Below are positions 35,042 through 43,859 of a stretch of 64,000 nt of DNA, piece after piece (position 1 is the stretch's first letter; each line of letters starts with the position of its first letter). Source of the DNA: Peptacetobacter hiranonis (GTDB lineage: Bacteria > Bacillota > Clostridia > Peptostreptococcales > Peptostreptococcaceae); assembly GCF_008151785.1 (NCBI RefSeq), contig NZ_CP036523.1, positions 1,736,001-1,800,000 on the forward strand, written 5' to 3'. Both the position numbers and the translations under genes were made by a program. The notes below the pieces were generated by a model. That model saw only the letters and a program-made list of their open reading frames with translations. It was not told the origin of the DNA and made no database searches.

Positions 35042-35739
35042 TCAATCCTTTCTATTGGAACAGGATTTTCATTTTCAGTAATACTTTCAATCATTCCATT
35101 TTTTACTTTTATTACTTTATCGCCCATAGGAGTTATTGCCGAGTTGTGGGTAATAATTATAACTGTCATACCCATTTCCCTACAAGTTCTTTGTAATAAC
35201 TTTAATATTGCCTTACCAGTGTTATAGTCTAGCGCTCCGGTTGGCTCGTCGCAAAGAAGTAGCTTTGGATTTTTTGCAAGTGCTCTAGCTATTGCAACCC
35301 TCTGTTGTTCTCCTCCAGATAACTGTGCTGGGAAATTATCTTTTCTATTTTCAAGACCAACTTCCTTCATTATATCGTCTATATCTAGTGGATTTTCACA
35401 TATCTGAGTTGCAAGTTCTACATTTTCTTTTGCAGTAAGATTTTGAACTAGGTTATAGAACTGGAAAACAAATCCAATATCGTATCTTCTATAAGTTATA
35501 AGATCTCTATCATTGTAATTATCTATTCTTTTCCCATCTACTATAATTTGACCTGATGTTGCAGTATCCATTCCACCCAAAATATTTAAAATTGTACTCT
35601 TTCCAGCACCACTGGCTCCGACGATTACAACACACTCTCCTTTATCAACGGAGAAATTTACGCCATTAAGTGCAGCAATCTCTACTTCACCCATTTTGTA
35701 TATCTTTTTTACATCTTTAAATTCTATATATTTGCTCAT
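35035..35739 (-). CDS. MacB-type ABC ATPase
   Basis: ATPase of 234 residues. Walker A is [10 protein letters not shown]-loop FVFQFYNL, signature LSGGEQQR, Walker [13 protein letters not shown], switch His in ITHN. This is the LolD/MacB subfamily that pairs with FtsX permeases. It is coupled to the permease downstream. The ATG at 35739 has GGGGTAAG before it; the ORF start 18 codons upstream is unlikely. It is the only such ATPase in the window, so in principle it might also serve the orphan permeases of the peptide locus, but that is speculation. Confidence 0.93.
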   Translation of the reverse strand: MSKYIEFKDVKKIYKMGEVEIAALNGVNFSVDKGECVVIVGASGAGKSTILNILGGMDTATSGQIIVDGKRIDNYNDRDLITYRRYDIGFVFQFYNLVQNLTAKENVELATQICENPLDIDDIMKEVGLENRKDNFPAQLSGGEQQRVAIARALAKNPKLLLCDEPTGALDYNTGKAILKLLQRTCREMGMTVIIITHNSAITPMGDKVIKVKNGMIESITENENPVPIERIEW

Positions 35740-35858
35740 TTTTCTTACCCCTGTTACAAAATTTATCTTTAAAATAATTATAGCATAAAGCAAATATAAA
35801 TTATATAACGTGGATTTTCAAAAATTATATAATATTTTTTAATTTTTTCAAAAAAAAT

Positions 35859-35890
35859 AAGAGCATACCTCTTAATCGAGATATGCTCTT
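35859..35890 (-). terminator. Terminator after reverse rubrerythrin
   Basis: Arms AAGAGCATATCTC and GAGGTATGCTCTT, then TATTTTTTTT on the minus strand. Confidence 0.85.
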
Positions 35891-35912
35891 GATATATTAT
35901 TTTTATTGGTTC

Positions 35913-36455
35913 TTATTTGAAGTATCTGTTTAATAATCCTAAGAATGCTTTACCATGTCTAGCTTCATCTTTACACATTTCGTGAACTGTATCATGTATA
36001 GCATCTAATCCTAGTTCTTTAGCTCTTTTAGCTATTTTTAATTTTCCTTCAGTTGCTCCGTATTCAGCGTCAACTCTTAATTCAAGGTTTTTCTTAGTTG
36101 ATGGTTCAACAACTTCTCCTAATAATTCAGCAAATTTAGCAGCGTGTTCTGCTTCTTCGAAAGCTATTCTTTTGTAAGCTTCTGCTACTTCTGGATATCC
36201 TTCTCTATCTGCTTGTCTTGACATTGCTAAGTACATACCAACTTCTGTACATTCACCAGTGAAGTTAGCTCTTAATCCTTCAACTATTTCTTCGTCAACA
36301 CCTTTAGCAACACCTATTCTATGTTCGTCAGCCCATACTCTTTCTCCGCCCATTTCTTCGAATTTTTCTGGACCTACTTTACATACTGGACATTCTGCTG
36401 GTGCAGTTTCTCCTTCATGTATATATCCGCATACTGTACAAACCCATTTTTTCAT
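35913..36455 (-). CDS. Reverse rubrerythrin (NADH peroxidase)
   Basis: Oxidative-stress protein of 180 residues in which the rubredoxin domain comes first (residues 5-26, [10 protein letters not shown]...CPVCKVG), followed by the four-helix di-iron domain (about 45-180). Metal ligands appear in [23 protein letters not shown] and [11 protein letters not shown]. This order is the reverse of classical rubrerythrin and is typical of clostridia, where such proteins reduce peroxide and oxygen using NADH through electron carriers. Single gene with strong ribosome site and terminator. Confidence 0.94.
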   Translation of the reverse strand: MKKWVCTVCGYIHEGETAPAECPVCKVGPEKFEEMGGERVWADEHRIGVAKGVDEEIVEGLRANFTGECTEVGMYLAMSRQADREGYPEVAEAYKRIAFEEAEHAAKFAELLGEVVEPSTKKNLELRVDAEYGATEGKLKIAKRAKELGLDAIHDTVHEMCKDEARHGKAFLGLLNRYFK

Positions 36456-36737
36456 AATTTTAATCCTCCATAATCTTTAATTTCTAATTTTTATATTTAA
36501 ATTCTTTTTAAAGAGTTTTGTCTTATCTCTTATGATATTTATATACCCGGTGATAAATAGCTTAAACATATTTTTTTAAAATTTTTTCATTTTTTTTAAA
36601 TATTTTTTTATTGAGCATTTTCTCTATTAATCGTATTTTAAAATTAGTCTTTATATTGGATTAGATTACTTACTTATCTTTCGTTTTTATGAATTTATAT
36701 CTATTGTTGAAAATTTACTATCATTATTTATATTTAT

Positions 36738-37550
36738 TTACAAATTTTTTATAACTCTAGTTATAAGCTTAGCAAAGTTAACTTTTACTTTTTCAGTTGT
36801 TTCTATTACTTCTTTGTGGTTTAGTTTTGTTTCTGATATTCCAGCAGCCATATTTGTTATACAAGACACTCCTATTACCTTCATTCCACAATGCGCTGCA
36901 GCTATAACTTCTGGTACTGTAGACATTCCTACAGCATCACCACCTAAAACCTGAACCATTCTTATTTCAGCAGGTGTTTCATAGTTTGGACCTGAGAAGA
37001 ATGTATAAACGCCTTCTCTTACATCAATTCCTTCCTCAGCCGCAGATTTTTTTACTAAATCTCTATATTCCTTATTATATGCATCTGACATATCAGGGAA
37101 TCTAGGCCCTATTCTATCGTCATTTTTTCCTATAAGAGGGTTTGAACCACTTAGATTTATATGATCTTTTATAATCATTAAATCCCCAGCGTTAAAGTCT
37201 TTATTTGCACCACCAGCTGCATTTGTTACAATAAGTGTTTCTGCTCCAAGCATTTTCATAACTCTAACTGGCATAGTTGTAAGCGACTGAGAATATCCTT
37301 CATAATAATGGAATCTTCCCTGCATAGCAACAACATTTTTCCCTTCTAACTCACCTATAATCAATTCCCCCGCATGACCTACTACAGTAGATACTGGGAA
37401 ATTAGGTATGTCGCTGTATTTTATTTTTACTGGATTTTTTATATTTTCAGCCATAGCACCAAGACCTGATCCAAGTATAAGAGCTATTTCTGGTTTTATA
37501 TCAGTTATCCCCTTTATATATTCAGTAGCTTCTACTATTTTATCGTACAT
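36738..37550 (-). CDS. punA: Purine-nucleoside phosphorylase
   Basis: Enzyme of 270 residues that splits purine nucleosides with phosphate to the base and ribose 1-phosphate for salvage. Motifs of the trimeric class are visible: GSGLGAM near residue 28, QGRFHYYEGY, NAAGGANKDF and the substrate loop AAGISETKLNHKEV. Length fits the family. It is transcribed alone. The symbol punA is used for this class in Firmicutes; deoD would be the hexameric class, which this is not. Confidence 0.93.
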   Translation of the reverse strand: MYDKIVEATEYIKGITDIKPEIALILGSGLGAMAENIKNPVKIKYSDIPNFPVSTVVGHAGELIIGELEGKNVVAMQGRFHYYEGYSQSLTTMPVRVMKMLGAETLIVTNAAGGANKDFNAGDLMIIKDHINLSGSNPLIGKNDDRIGPRFPDMSDAYNKEYRDLVKKSAAEEGIDVREGVYTFFSGPNYETPAEIRMVQVLGGDAVGMSTVPEVIAAAHCGMKVIGVSCITNMAAGISETKLNHKEVIETTEKVKVNFAKLITRVIKNL

Positions 37551-37645
37551 AAATTTTCACACCTTCCTAAATTCAGTATTATTCTGTTTAACATATCATA
37601 TCATTACAATAATATATTTTCAACACAAGTAAAGTTAACTTTTTA

Positions 37646-37690
37646 AACTAAAAGAGCAGCCTCATAAAAAAATACTCGGCTGCCTTTAGG
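37646..37690. other. Hairpin between divergent genes
   Basis: Arms GCAGCC and GGCTGC, extendable to AAAG/CTTT, with an A/T-rich loop. It lies upstream of both punA (minus) and the DUF3800 gene (plus), so a terminator role is not obvious. It could be a leader element or a remnant. The stretch around it (37,551-37,897) holds nothing else I recognise. Confidence 0.3.
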
Positions 37691-37897
37691 GATTATGTAA
37701 CTTTGACTTTATGTTACCAGTTACCAATTTAAAATTGTTCCGCTATTCTATTTTAAACTTTTTTGTGTTTTAAGTCAACTATTTATACTTTTTTATTTAA
37801 TTTTTTACAATTGACGAAATTCTTGCATCTATTTGAATAATATTATTATAAAAAGTATGCTATTATATAATTAGTAATAGGAAATGGAGGAGTAATT

Positions 37898-38683
37898 TTG
37901 ATAAATATTTATATTGACGACTCAGGAAGCCGCAGCCTTAAAGATTTAGATCAGCCTGTATATCTTTTAACCGCTGTTTGTATAGATAATAGATATTTTG
38001 GAGATATTAGCGAAAAATTAAAGGTAATAACAGATAGGTTCAAGTTTAAAATCGAAAATACACTGCAGTCATCTTTTGACAATAATACATATACATCTAA
38101 TAGAGCCAATAAGATGTCAAAACTTTTAACCGATTTAGTTATCAGTGAAAACTTTGAGCTACATTGCTCAGAAATTATAAGAGGAGATATTCCATATATA
38201 ATTTTGGATAAAGATGATAGGATAAATACCATTAAAAGAACTCTTAGAGTTGTAGAAAGCTATGATATACCTATATTTACTGTTTATTGTGATAAAAATG
38301 AGTTTTTAAATCGTCATGGTAAAGGAAATGAGTCTGAATGTTTATTAAACAGAAAAATGACAGAGGCGCTTGTTGAAATGATTTCTATTTATTTAGAAAA
38401 AAACAATGAACAAGCTTGTATAATAGCTGACGAAGGTAATTATACTGTTTCTAACTATATGATTCCTTATCTTAGAGAAAATCCAAGCGAAAGAATAAGT
38501 TCTGAAATTATGCAGAAAAAAAGCTACGATAGTGTAAATATCCAGCTTGCAGATGTATGCGCTTATACAACTAATATGAAACTGATGCATAATATTAAGA
38601 AAGATAATTATAAGCACAAGAAGATTGCCGAGGAATTATTTACTGTTATAGAGAATTATAATACCTTAAATAGACTATTCTAA
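37898..38683 (+). CDS. DUF3800 domain protein
   Basis: Soluble protein of 261 residues and the first plus-strand gene in the window. It shows the DUF3800 landmarks: IYIDDSG at the N-terminus, a central IADEGN and the late QLADVCAYTTNM, which together place acidic residues like those of RNase H-fold nucleases. Members often appear on phages and mobile elements or beside defence genes, and their activity is not proven. It stands alone here with its own terminator, and no phage or defence genes flank it. Ribosome site GGAGGAG. Confidence 0.85.
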   Translation: MINIYIDDSGSRSLKDLDQPVYLLTAVCIDNRYFGDISEKLKVITDRFKFKIENTLQSSFDNNTYTSNRANKMSKLLTDLVISENFELHCSEIIRGDIPYIILDKDDRINTIKRTLRVVESYDIPIFTVYCDKNEFLNRHGKGNESECLLNRKMTEALVEMISIYLEKNNEQACIIADEGNYTVSNYMIPYLRENPSERISSEIMQKKSYDSVNIQLADVCAYTTNMKLMHNIKKDNYKHKKIAEELFTVIENYNTLNRLF

Positions 38684-38694
38684 AAATAAAAAAC

Positions 38695-38727
38695 GGGGTT
38701 GATGTTGCTATATTTTACATCAGCCCC
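38695..38727 (+). terminator. Terminator after DUF3800 gene
   Basis: Arms GGGGTTGATGT and ACATCAGCCCC followed by ATTTTTAT. Confidence 0.85.
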
Positions 38728-38749
38728 ATTTTTATATACTTTTTTGCAG

Positions 38750-38855
38750 AAAAAAAGTGAAACCCGTCACCTCGTGTTTCACTTCTTTAATAATCTCATA
38801 AAATAATGTCTTAGAATATCCCCGTCATCTCGTGTCATATTCCAATCTATCTTCA
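38750..38855 (-). ncRNA. Candidate small RNA with two matching hairpins
   Basis: On the minus strand a promoter-like -35 TTGAAA (38889-38884), 17 bp, and -10 TAATAT (38866-38861) precede about 105 nt containing two hairpins. The first (38842-38814) has stem GAATAT/ATATTC, the second (38784-38755) AAGTGAAAC/GTTTCACTT and is followed by seven Ts. Although the stems differ, the loops are nearly the same: ACGAGATGACGG and ACGAGGTGACGG, each able to close two further C-G pairs around AGRTGA. No coding frame fits. Known tandem-hairpin riboswitches and ANTAR sites do not match fully. It ends facing the DUF3800 terminator. Identity unknown. Confidence 0.55.
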
Positions 38856-39075
38856 CCTATATATTAACATATCCATTACATTTTTTCAAATTTTTAGCAA
38901 AATTTTTCGAAACATTTAACCTATTTTTTATTTAATTTTTACATCTATATGTTATATGTTTTTATTTATTATATAGTATATATCCAATCACTTATTTTTA
39001 ATAACATTTTAACTATTTTAATTATTTAAAAATAAATTTTTCTCCTTCCAACCATCAAATTTTTCAAAAAGTATA

Positions 39076-39113
39076 TTGCTTTTTTGTTATGTTTGTTATA
39101 TATTATATATAAC
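39076..39113 (+). promoter_or_regulatory. Promoter and operator of the gntR operon
   Basis: -35 TTGCTT at 39076-39081, about 17 bp, and -10 TATATT. The -10 lies inside a perfect 19-bp palindrome, GTTATATATTATATATAAC (39095-39113). Placement suits repression by the GntR protein encoded just downstream. Confidence 0.65.
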
Positions 39114-39153
39114 ATATAGAATTGATATAACATTTGAAAAGGAGGTTATAAAT

Positions 39154-39543
39154 ATGAAATTAGAACTAGACTTTAGTAGCAGCAAATCCATATATCTGCA
39201 AATAGAAGATAATCTTATAAAAGCAATAGCAAAAGGAGATTTAAAAATAGGAGAATCTCTACCTTCTGTTAGAAGTATGGCTGAGGATATTGGTGTAAAT
39301 CTTCATACTGTCAACAAAGCATATAATGAGCTCAAAGACAGAGGTTATCTAAATATAGACAGAAGAAAAGGCGCTGTTGTAGCAGATCTTCCAATGGAAA
39401 AGAACGAAATTAAAGAAAAAGAATTATTTGATGAATTAGAAATATTAATATCTAATTCATTCCTATCAGGTATTCAAAAGGACGAATTCCTAAAATTAGC
39501 AGAAAAAATTTACAATGAATGTGAGGTTGTTAAAAATGACTAA
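39154..39543 (+). CDS. GntR-family regulator (YtrA type)
   Basis: Transcription factor of 129 residues. The N-terminal winged-helix domain covers about 8-75 (IYLQIEDNLIKAIAKGDLKIGE, SVRSMAEDIGVNLHTVNKAYNEL). The C-terminus is only a short helical stretch, typical of the YtrA subgroup that controls adjacent membrane-protein genes. The ATG at 39154 follows AAAGGAGG; the ORF start 26 codons earlier would cover the operator. It overlaps the downstream gene by 8 bases. Likely an autorepressor. Confidence 0.9.
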   Translation: MKLELDFSSSKSIYLQIEDNLIKAIAKGDLKIGESLPSVRSMAEDIGVNLHTVNKAYNELKDRGYLNIDRRKGAVVADLPMEKNEIKEKELFDELEILISNSFLSGIQKDEFLKLAEKIYNECEVVKND

Positions 39544-40666
39544 CTATAATATAGAATTAATGGTTATGGTTCCTATAATTATTTTACTTGCAATTGTAGA
39601 CTACAATATGCAAAAATTTACAAGTAAGAAAGTATTCTATGGGGTTAATATTCCGGAGAAATATAGAAATTTTGAAGAATTAAAACATATAGATAAAAGC
39701 TACAAAAGAGGTATAATAATCTCTACTACTGCTGTACTTATAATCCAAATTGGATTATCTTTATATGCTAATTTCACACTAAACGAAAATCTTTACCTTA
39801 CAGCTGTTACAGTACCTATAATACTTACAGTTATTTTATACTACTTTATATACTATAGTAGTTATAAAAAAGTACTAATATTTAAAGAAGAGCATCTTTC
39901 TACAATAAATCCTGAGCTTAAATCAGAAAGAACTCAGATACTTGATGTAGATTTTATTCATGAAAGAGATAAATTAGTAAAAAAATACAGCTTAATATAT
40001 ATTATTCCTATACTTTTAGTTGTAGCATCTTCAGCTTATGCTTTTATTAACTACGATAAAATACCTGAAATGATGCCTACACACTTCAATTTCCAAGGAA
40101 TTGCAGATGGATTTACTGTAAAAACTAAAGCTTCTTTCTTTGCTCAAATAGGTATGCAAGTTGTTGTAATGGTTTTAGTTTATTTCGGCTCTGTTTATTC
40201 TTTAAAAGCTAGAATAAAAATAGATAAAAATGATTCTAAATCCGATATAGCAAATACTATTAAGTATTTAAACCATTTAGCTAGCGAATCATTCTTTATG
40301 TTATTTGCAATGGCCTTACTTTTCAGTTCAATTTCATTTGGACTTGTTAATCAGAAAGTAAATCAAATACTTGTAATTTTATCAACTGTACTACTTTTAG
40401 CATCAATAGTTCCTTTAATCTATACATCTTCTAAATTAAAGAAAGGTAACTATTCTGATGTTTCATATACTGTTGATGATGATGACAAATACTGGGTTTT
40501 AGGTTGTTTCTACTACAATCCCAATGATCCTTCAGCATTTGTTCAGAAAAGATTTGGAATTGGTTGGACTGTCAATCTAGGAAGCACTAAAGGAAAAGTT
40601 CTAATTGCATGTATTGTACTTATGCTAGTTGCAACAATTTTCATAAGCTTTAAATTTGCAGCATAG
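39536..40666 (+). CDS. DUF1648/DUF5808 membrane protein
   Basis: Membrane protein of 376 residues with about eight hydrophobic segments. A DUF1648-type motif is visible at PEMMPTHFNFQGIADGF, and the C-terminal WVLGCFYYNPNDPSAFVQKR...GWTVNLG looks like DUF5808. Such proteins often follow a YtrA-type GntR gene, and relatives such as SdpI give immunity to peptide toxins, so an envelope-stress or immunity role is possible. The ATG lies inside the gntR end (ATGACTAA overlap), with GAGG at the right distance. Confidence 0.85.
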   Translation: MTNYNIELMVMVPIIILLAIVDYNMQKFTSKKVFYGVNIPEKYRNFEELKHIDKSYKRGIIISTTAVLIIQIGLSLYANFTLNENLYLTAVTVPIILTVILYYFIYYSSYKKVLIFKEEHLSTINPELKSERTQILDVDFIHERDKLVKKYSLIYIIPILLVVASSAYAFINYDKIPEMMPTHFNFQGIADGFTVKTKASFFAQIGMQVVVMVLVYFGSVYSLKARIKIDKNDSKSDIANTIKYLNHLASESFFMLFAMALLFSSISFGLVNQKVNQILVILSTVLLLASIVPLIYTSSKLKKGNYSDVSYTVDDDDKYWVLGCFYYNPNDPSAFVQKRFGIGWTVNLGSTKGKVLIACIVLMLVATIFISFKFAA

Positions 40667-40887
40667 ATAAGTGTATCAAAGCAAAATTACAAATCTATTT
40701 GAAAATAAACTTTAATTTCTTTATTCTAATATTTCAATAATTTTACAAACTGTAATATTCCGAAAAAATTTTGGAGCTATTAGTATAATATTGCAATAAG
40801 TTTCTTTTGTTAGTAATAATATTTTATAAATTTACTAACTAAAAAAATGGATAAAATCAAAATTTGCTAAAATTATTGATAGTATGT

Positions 40888-41012
40888 AGCATATGAGTTA
40901 TATAGACAAAACTCTCTAGACAATCTGCAGACGTGGGTTTTAATTACAACAAAGTGTTTTACCTACACGCACGTCGAAGCCTGGAGAGGAGTTTGTCTAT
41001 ATCTCATATGCT
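40888..41012. repeat. 125-nt inverted-repeat element with GC-richer core
   Basis: Two arms of about 29 bases (40888-40916 and 40984-41012) are inverted copies apart from small gaps: both read AGCATATGAG, then ATATAGACAAA, then CTC. Between them a core of about 65 bases contains GACGTG and CACGTC. It sits between convergent genes. There is no T run, so it is not a plain terminator. It could be a structured RNA or a miniature transposable element. It did not match 6S, SRP or riboswitch features I know. Confidence 0.5.
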
Positions 41013-41047
41013 TTCATAATAACAAAAGATTAGCAATTTTTGATTTA

Positions 41048-41851
41048 TTATACTATTTTAAATGGATTTAGATTAGTTTCACTCTTGATTACTTCTACTC
41101 CACCTAATTCATTTGATAAAAAGTTGTACATAACGTCTTTAAATATATTTTCACTGTCAAAATGTCCACAATCCACCAAATTCATTCCCATATCAAATAC
41201 ATCCTGAGCTTCATGGTATTTAACATCTCCAGTTAAAATAACATCTGCGCCTTCTTTGGCAGCTAGTTTTGCAAATTCAGATCCAGAACCAGTAACAACT
41301 GCTACCTTAGATATTTCTTTATCTAAATCTCCAACAACCTTTAAACATTCTATATTTAATACACTTTTTAACTTGTTACAAAGTTCTTTTAAGCTAACAG
41401 ACTCTTCTAATTCACCAATTCTACCAAGTCCATATACCCTGCCATCACAATAATTTTCATTTGAATCTATTTTATCTAATACTTTTGTGTTTTTAAAGTC
41501 CATAACTTCCATAAAATAGTCGTTTAAACCGTCAAATGCTATATCAAAGTTTGTATGCATTGAATAAACCGCAATATCATTTTTTATAAGTTTATGTATT
41601 AAATTTCCTTTAAAATCTCCAGTATTCACTCTATTTATTTTACCAAATATAAACGGATGGTGAGTAACTATAAGGTCTACCCCTTTTTCTATAGCCTCTT
41701 CTACAACAGCTTCATTTGCTTCTATTACTGTCATTACTTTTTTAACATCTGAGTCAAAATCTCCAACTAAAAGACCTACATTATCCCAGTCATAAGCTAA
41801 GCAAGTCGGATATTTATTTTCTATTTTTTTAGTTATATCTTTTAATTTCAT
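41048..41851 (-). CDS. Nif3/DUF34-family protein
   Basis: Protein of 267 residues with LAYDWDNVGLLVGD at the start, THHPFIFG and MHTNFDIAFDGLN in the middle, and DCGHFDSE near the end; these carry the His/Asp/Glu residues of the di-metal centre of this toroidal hexamer. A role as a GTP-cyclohydrolase-I-like or metal-handling protein has been suggested for the family but is not proven. The ATG at 41851 has AAAGGTGAT before it. Placement after trmK is a standard Firmicute neighbourhood. Confidence 0.92.
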   Translation of the reverse strand: MKLKDITKKIENKYPTCLAYDWDNVGLLVGDFDSDVKKVMTVIEANEAVVEEAIEKGVDLIVTHHPFIFGKINRVNTGDFKGNLIHKLIKNDIAVYSMHTNFDIAFDGLNDYFMEVMDFKNTKVLDKIDSNENYCDGRVYGLGRIGELEESVSLKELCNKLKSVLNIECLKVVGDLDKEISKVAVVTGSGSEFAKLAAKEGADVILTGDVKYHEAQDVFDMGMNLVDCGHFDSENIFKDVMYNFLSNELGGVEVIKSETNLNPFKIV

Positions 41852-41876
41852 TATTATCACCTTTTCGATAAAATTT

Positions 41877-42563
41877 TTATAACATCTTTTCTAATTTTTC
41901 TATTTTAGATTCTACTTCTTCTCTTCTTTTTCTTATATTTTCGTTGTCTATGCTTTCAAATTTTTCTAAAATAGCTTTATTGGTTCTTATTTTCTTTTCA
42001 ACAAACTCTTTAAATAAATCATTCTTATTATTTAATAGCTTTTCTCCAACTTCGTAGTATATTTCATCAGAAGGAGTATTATTTTTTCCTGTATATCTAG
42101 CAGTCATTATTTCATATATTCTAAAGTCCTCGTTCTCTAAAACTTCTTCCATTATTTCATATCCATTGTTTAGTAGATATTTTCTAAGTTCTTCCTGTGC
42201 CTGCATTGGCTGAAGTATTAATTTTTCAGCGCTCTGGGCAACTTCTTTTTTAGCTTCTAGTATATCTGCTATTAAAGCTCCTCCCATTCCTGCTATTATG
42301 ATTTCATCTACTTCGCCTTTTTCAAGAACTTCTATACCAGAACCAAGTCTTAATTCCGTTTTAGCTTCTAGTCCGTTATGTCTAACTTCTTTTCTAGCAT
42401 TTTCTAAAGGCCCTTTATTTATATCTGCTAAAATAGCAAATGGTATAGTACCTTTATTTAATAGATAAACTGGTATATATCCATGGTCTGTACCTATATC
42501 TGCTACTCTTTTTCCTTCAGATACAAAAGATGCTATTTTGTATAATCTATCCGTTAATTTCAT
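41877..42563 (-). CDS. trmK: tRNA (adenine22-N1)-methyltransferase
   Basis: Class I SAM-dependent methyltransferase of 228 residues that makes m1A at position 22 of tRNAs. The SAM motif is VADIGTDHGYIPVYL, followed by the acidic strand AILADINKGP and IIAGMGGALIADIL. A coiled-coil C-terminus covers about 160-228, as in Bacillus subtilis TrmK. It lies after rpoD across a terminator and 25 bp before nif3. Confidence 0.93.
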   Translation of the reverse strand: MKLTDRLYKIASFVSEGKRVADIGTDHGYIPVYLLNKGTIPFAILADINKGPLENARKEVRHNGLEAKTELRLGSGIEVLEKGEVDEIIIAGMGGALIADILEAKKEVAQSAEKLILQPMQAQEELRKYLLNNGYEIMEEVLENEDFRIYEIMTARYTGKNNTPSDEIYYEVGEKLLNNKNDLFKEFVEKKIRTNKAILEKFESIDNENIRKRREEVESKIEKLEKML

Positions 42564-42625
42564 AAATTTATTCCTTTCAACACATTTGTTATTATTTCTT
42601 AGTTTAGTTTATTTTAGATAGAAAA

Positions 42626-42650
42626 AATACGTCTTTTATCAAGACGTATT
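42626..42650 (-). terminator. Terminator after rpoD
   Basis: Perfect stem AATACGTCTT / AAGACGTATT followed on the minus strand by TTTTTCT. Confidence 0.85.
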
Positions 42651-42679
42651 CTTTCTGTATTTTATTAATCAAGAAGTTA

Positions 42680-43846
42680 TTAATCAAGATAATCTCTAAG
42701 TTTTTTAGATCTACTTGGATGTCTTAATTTTCTAAGTGCTTTAGCTTCTATCTGTCTTATTCTTTCTCTTGTTACATCAAACTCTTTACCAACTTCTTCA
42801 AGAGTTCTAGCTCTACCGTCTTCAAGACCAAATCTTAGTTTAAGAACTTTCTGTTCTCTTTCATTTAATGATCCTAATACTTCATCTATCTGTTCTTTTA
42901 ATAGTGAGTATGCAGCTGATATATCTGGAGCTGGAGCATCATCATCTGGTATGAAATCTCCTAAATGAGAATCTTCTTCCTCACCTATTGGAGTTTCTAA
43001 TGATACTGGATCCTGAGCTATCTTCATTATTTCTCTTACTTTTTCTACTGAAAGATCCATTTCTTTAGCTATTTCTTCTGGTTTAGCATCTCTACCTAAT
43101 TCCTGAAGTAACTGTCTTGAAACTCTCATAAGTTTGTTTATTGTTTCAACCATATGTACAGGTATTCTTATTGTTCTCGCCTGGTCAGCTATAGCACGAG
43201 TTATAGCCTGTCTTATCCACCAAGTTGCATATGTACTGAATTTGAATCCTTTTTCGTAGTCGAATTTTTCAACCGCTTTTATAAGACCTAGGTTCCCTTC
43301 CTGTATTAAGTCTAGGAATAACATTCCTCTACCTACATATCTTTTAGCTATACTTACAACTAGCCTTAAGTTCGCTTCTACTAGTCTCTGTTTTGCTAAT
43401 TCGTCACCTTCATGCATTCTTTTTGCATATTCAACTTCTTCATGTGGTTTAAGTAGTGGGATTTTACCTATTTCTTTAAGGTACATTCTAACTGGGTCGT
43501 CAATACTTATTCCTTTTGGAAGCGATAAATCTAATGCTTCTGAATCACCATCTTTATCGTCATCATCAGAATCAGGATCGTCTATATGATCAAATCCCAT
43601 ATCGTCATTATTTCCAACTGCAAATGTTGCATTGTTTTTCTTAGATTTTTCATCTACTAGTTCTATTCCTACACTCTGAAGTGTATCGTAAAGGTTATCC
43701 ATCTGCTCTTTATTCATTTCAACTGTTTCAAAAGCATCACCTATTTCTTCAAATGTAAGAGACCCATTCTTCTTCCCTTTTAATATCAGTGCGTTTGCCT
43801 TTTCTTTTAGCTCTTTGTTTTTGTTTTCTGCTTTAACTTTATCCAC
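42680..43846 (-). CDS. rpoD: Housekeeping RNA polymerase sigma factor
   Basis: Primary sigma factor (SigA) of 388 residues. Region 1.2 is [16 protein letters not shown]; region 2 contains [19 protein letters not shown] and [16 protein letters not shown]; region 4 ends with [18 protein letters not shown]. The N-terminal region 1.1 is short and acidic ([13 protein letters not shown]), as in Gram-positives. It starts with GTG behind AAAGGGGG. It follows dnaG by 13 bp, the classical macromolecular-synthesis arrangement. Confidence 0.97.
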   Translation of the reverse strand: MDKVKAENKNKELKEKANALILKGKKNGSLTFEEIGDAFETVEMNKEQMDNLYDTLQSVGIELVDEKSKKNNATFAVGNNDDMGFDHIDDPDSDDDDKDGDSEALDLSLPKGISIDDPVRMYLKEIGKIPLLKPHEEVEYAKRMHEGDELAKQRLVEANLRLVVSIAKRYVGRGMLFLDLIQEGNLGLIKAVEKFDYEKGFKFSTYATWWIRQAITRAIADQARTIRIPVHMVETINKLMRVSRQLLQELGRDAKPEEIAKEMDLSVEKVREIMKIAQDPVSLETPIGEEEDSHLGDFIPDDDAPAPDISAAYSLLKEQIDEVLGSLNEREQKVLKLRFGLEDGRARTLEEVGKEFDVTRERIRQIEAKALRKLRHPSRSKKLRDYLD

Positions 43847-43859
43847 ACTTAAACCCCCT

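Noticed and set aside
37898-38683. Phage or defence island around the DUF3800 gene
   Set aside because: Flanking genes are housekeeping or metabolic on both sides and no integrase, repeats or other defence genes are visible.
38750-38842. CRISPR-like repeat pair
   Set aside because: Only two units, differing stems and no spacer-like regular array; the small-RNA reading with promoter and terminator fits better.
40888-41012. 6S RNA or SRP RNA
   Set aside because: Too short for 6S and lacking the SRP loop sequence GGAAGCAGCC-type; kept only as an unidentified element.
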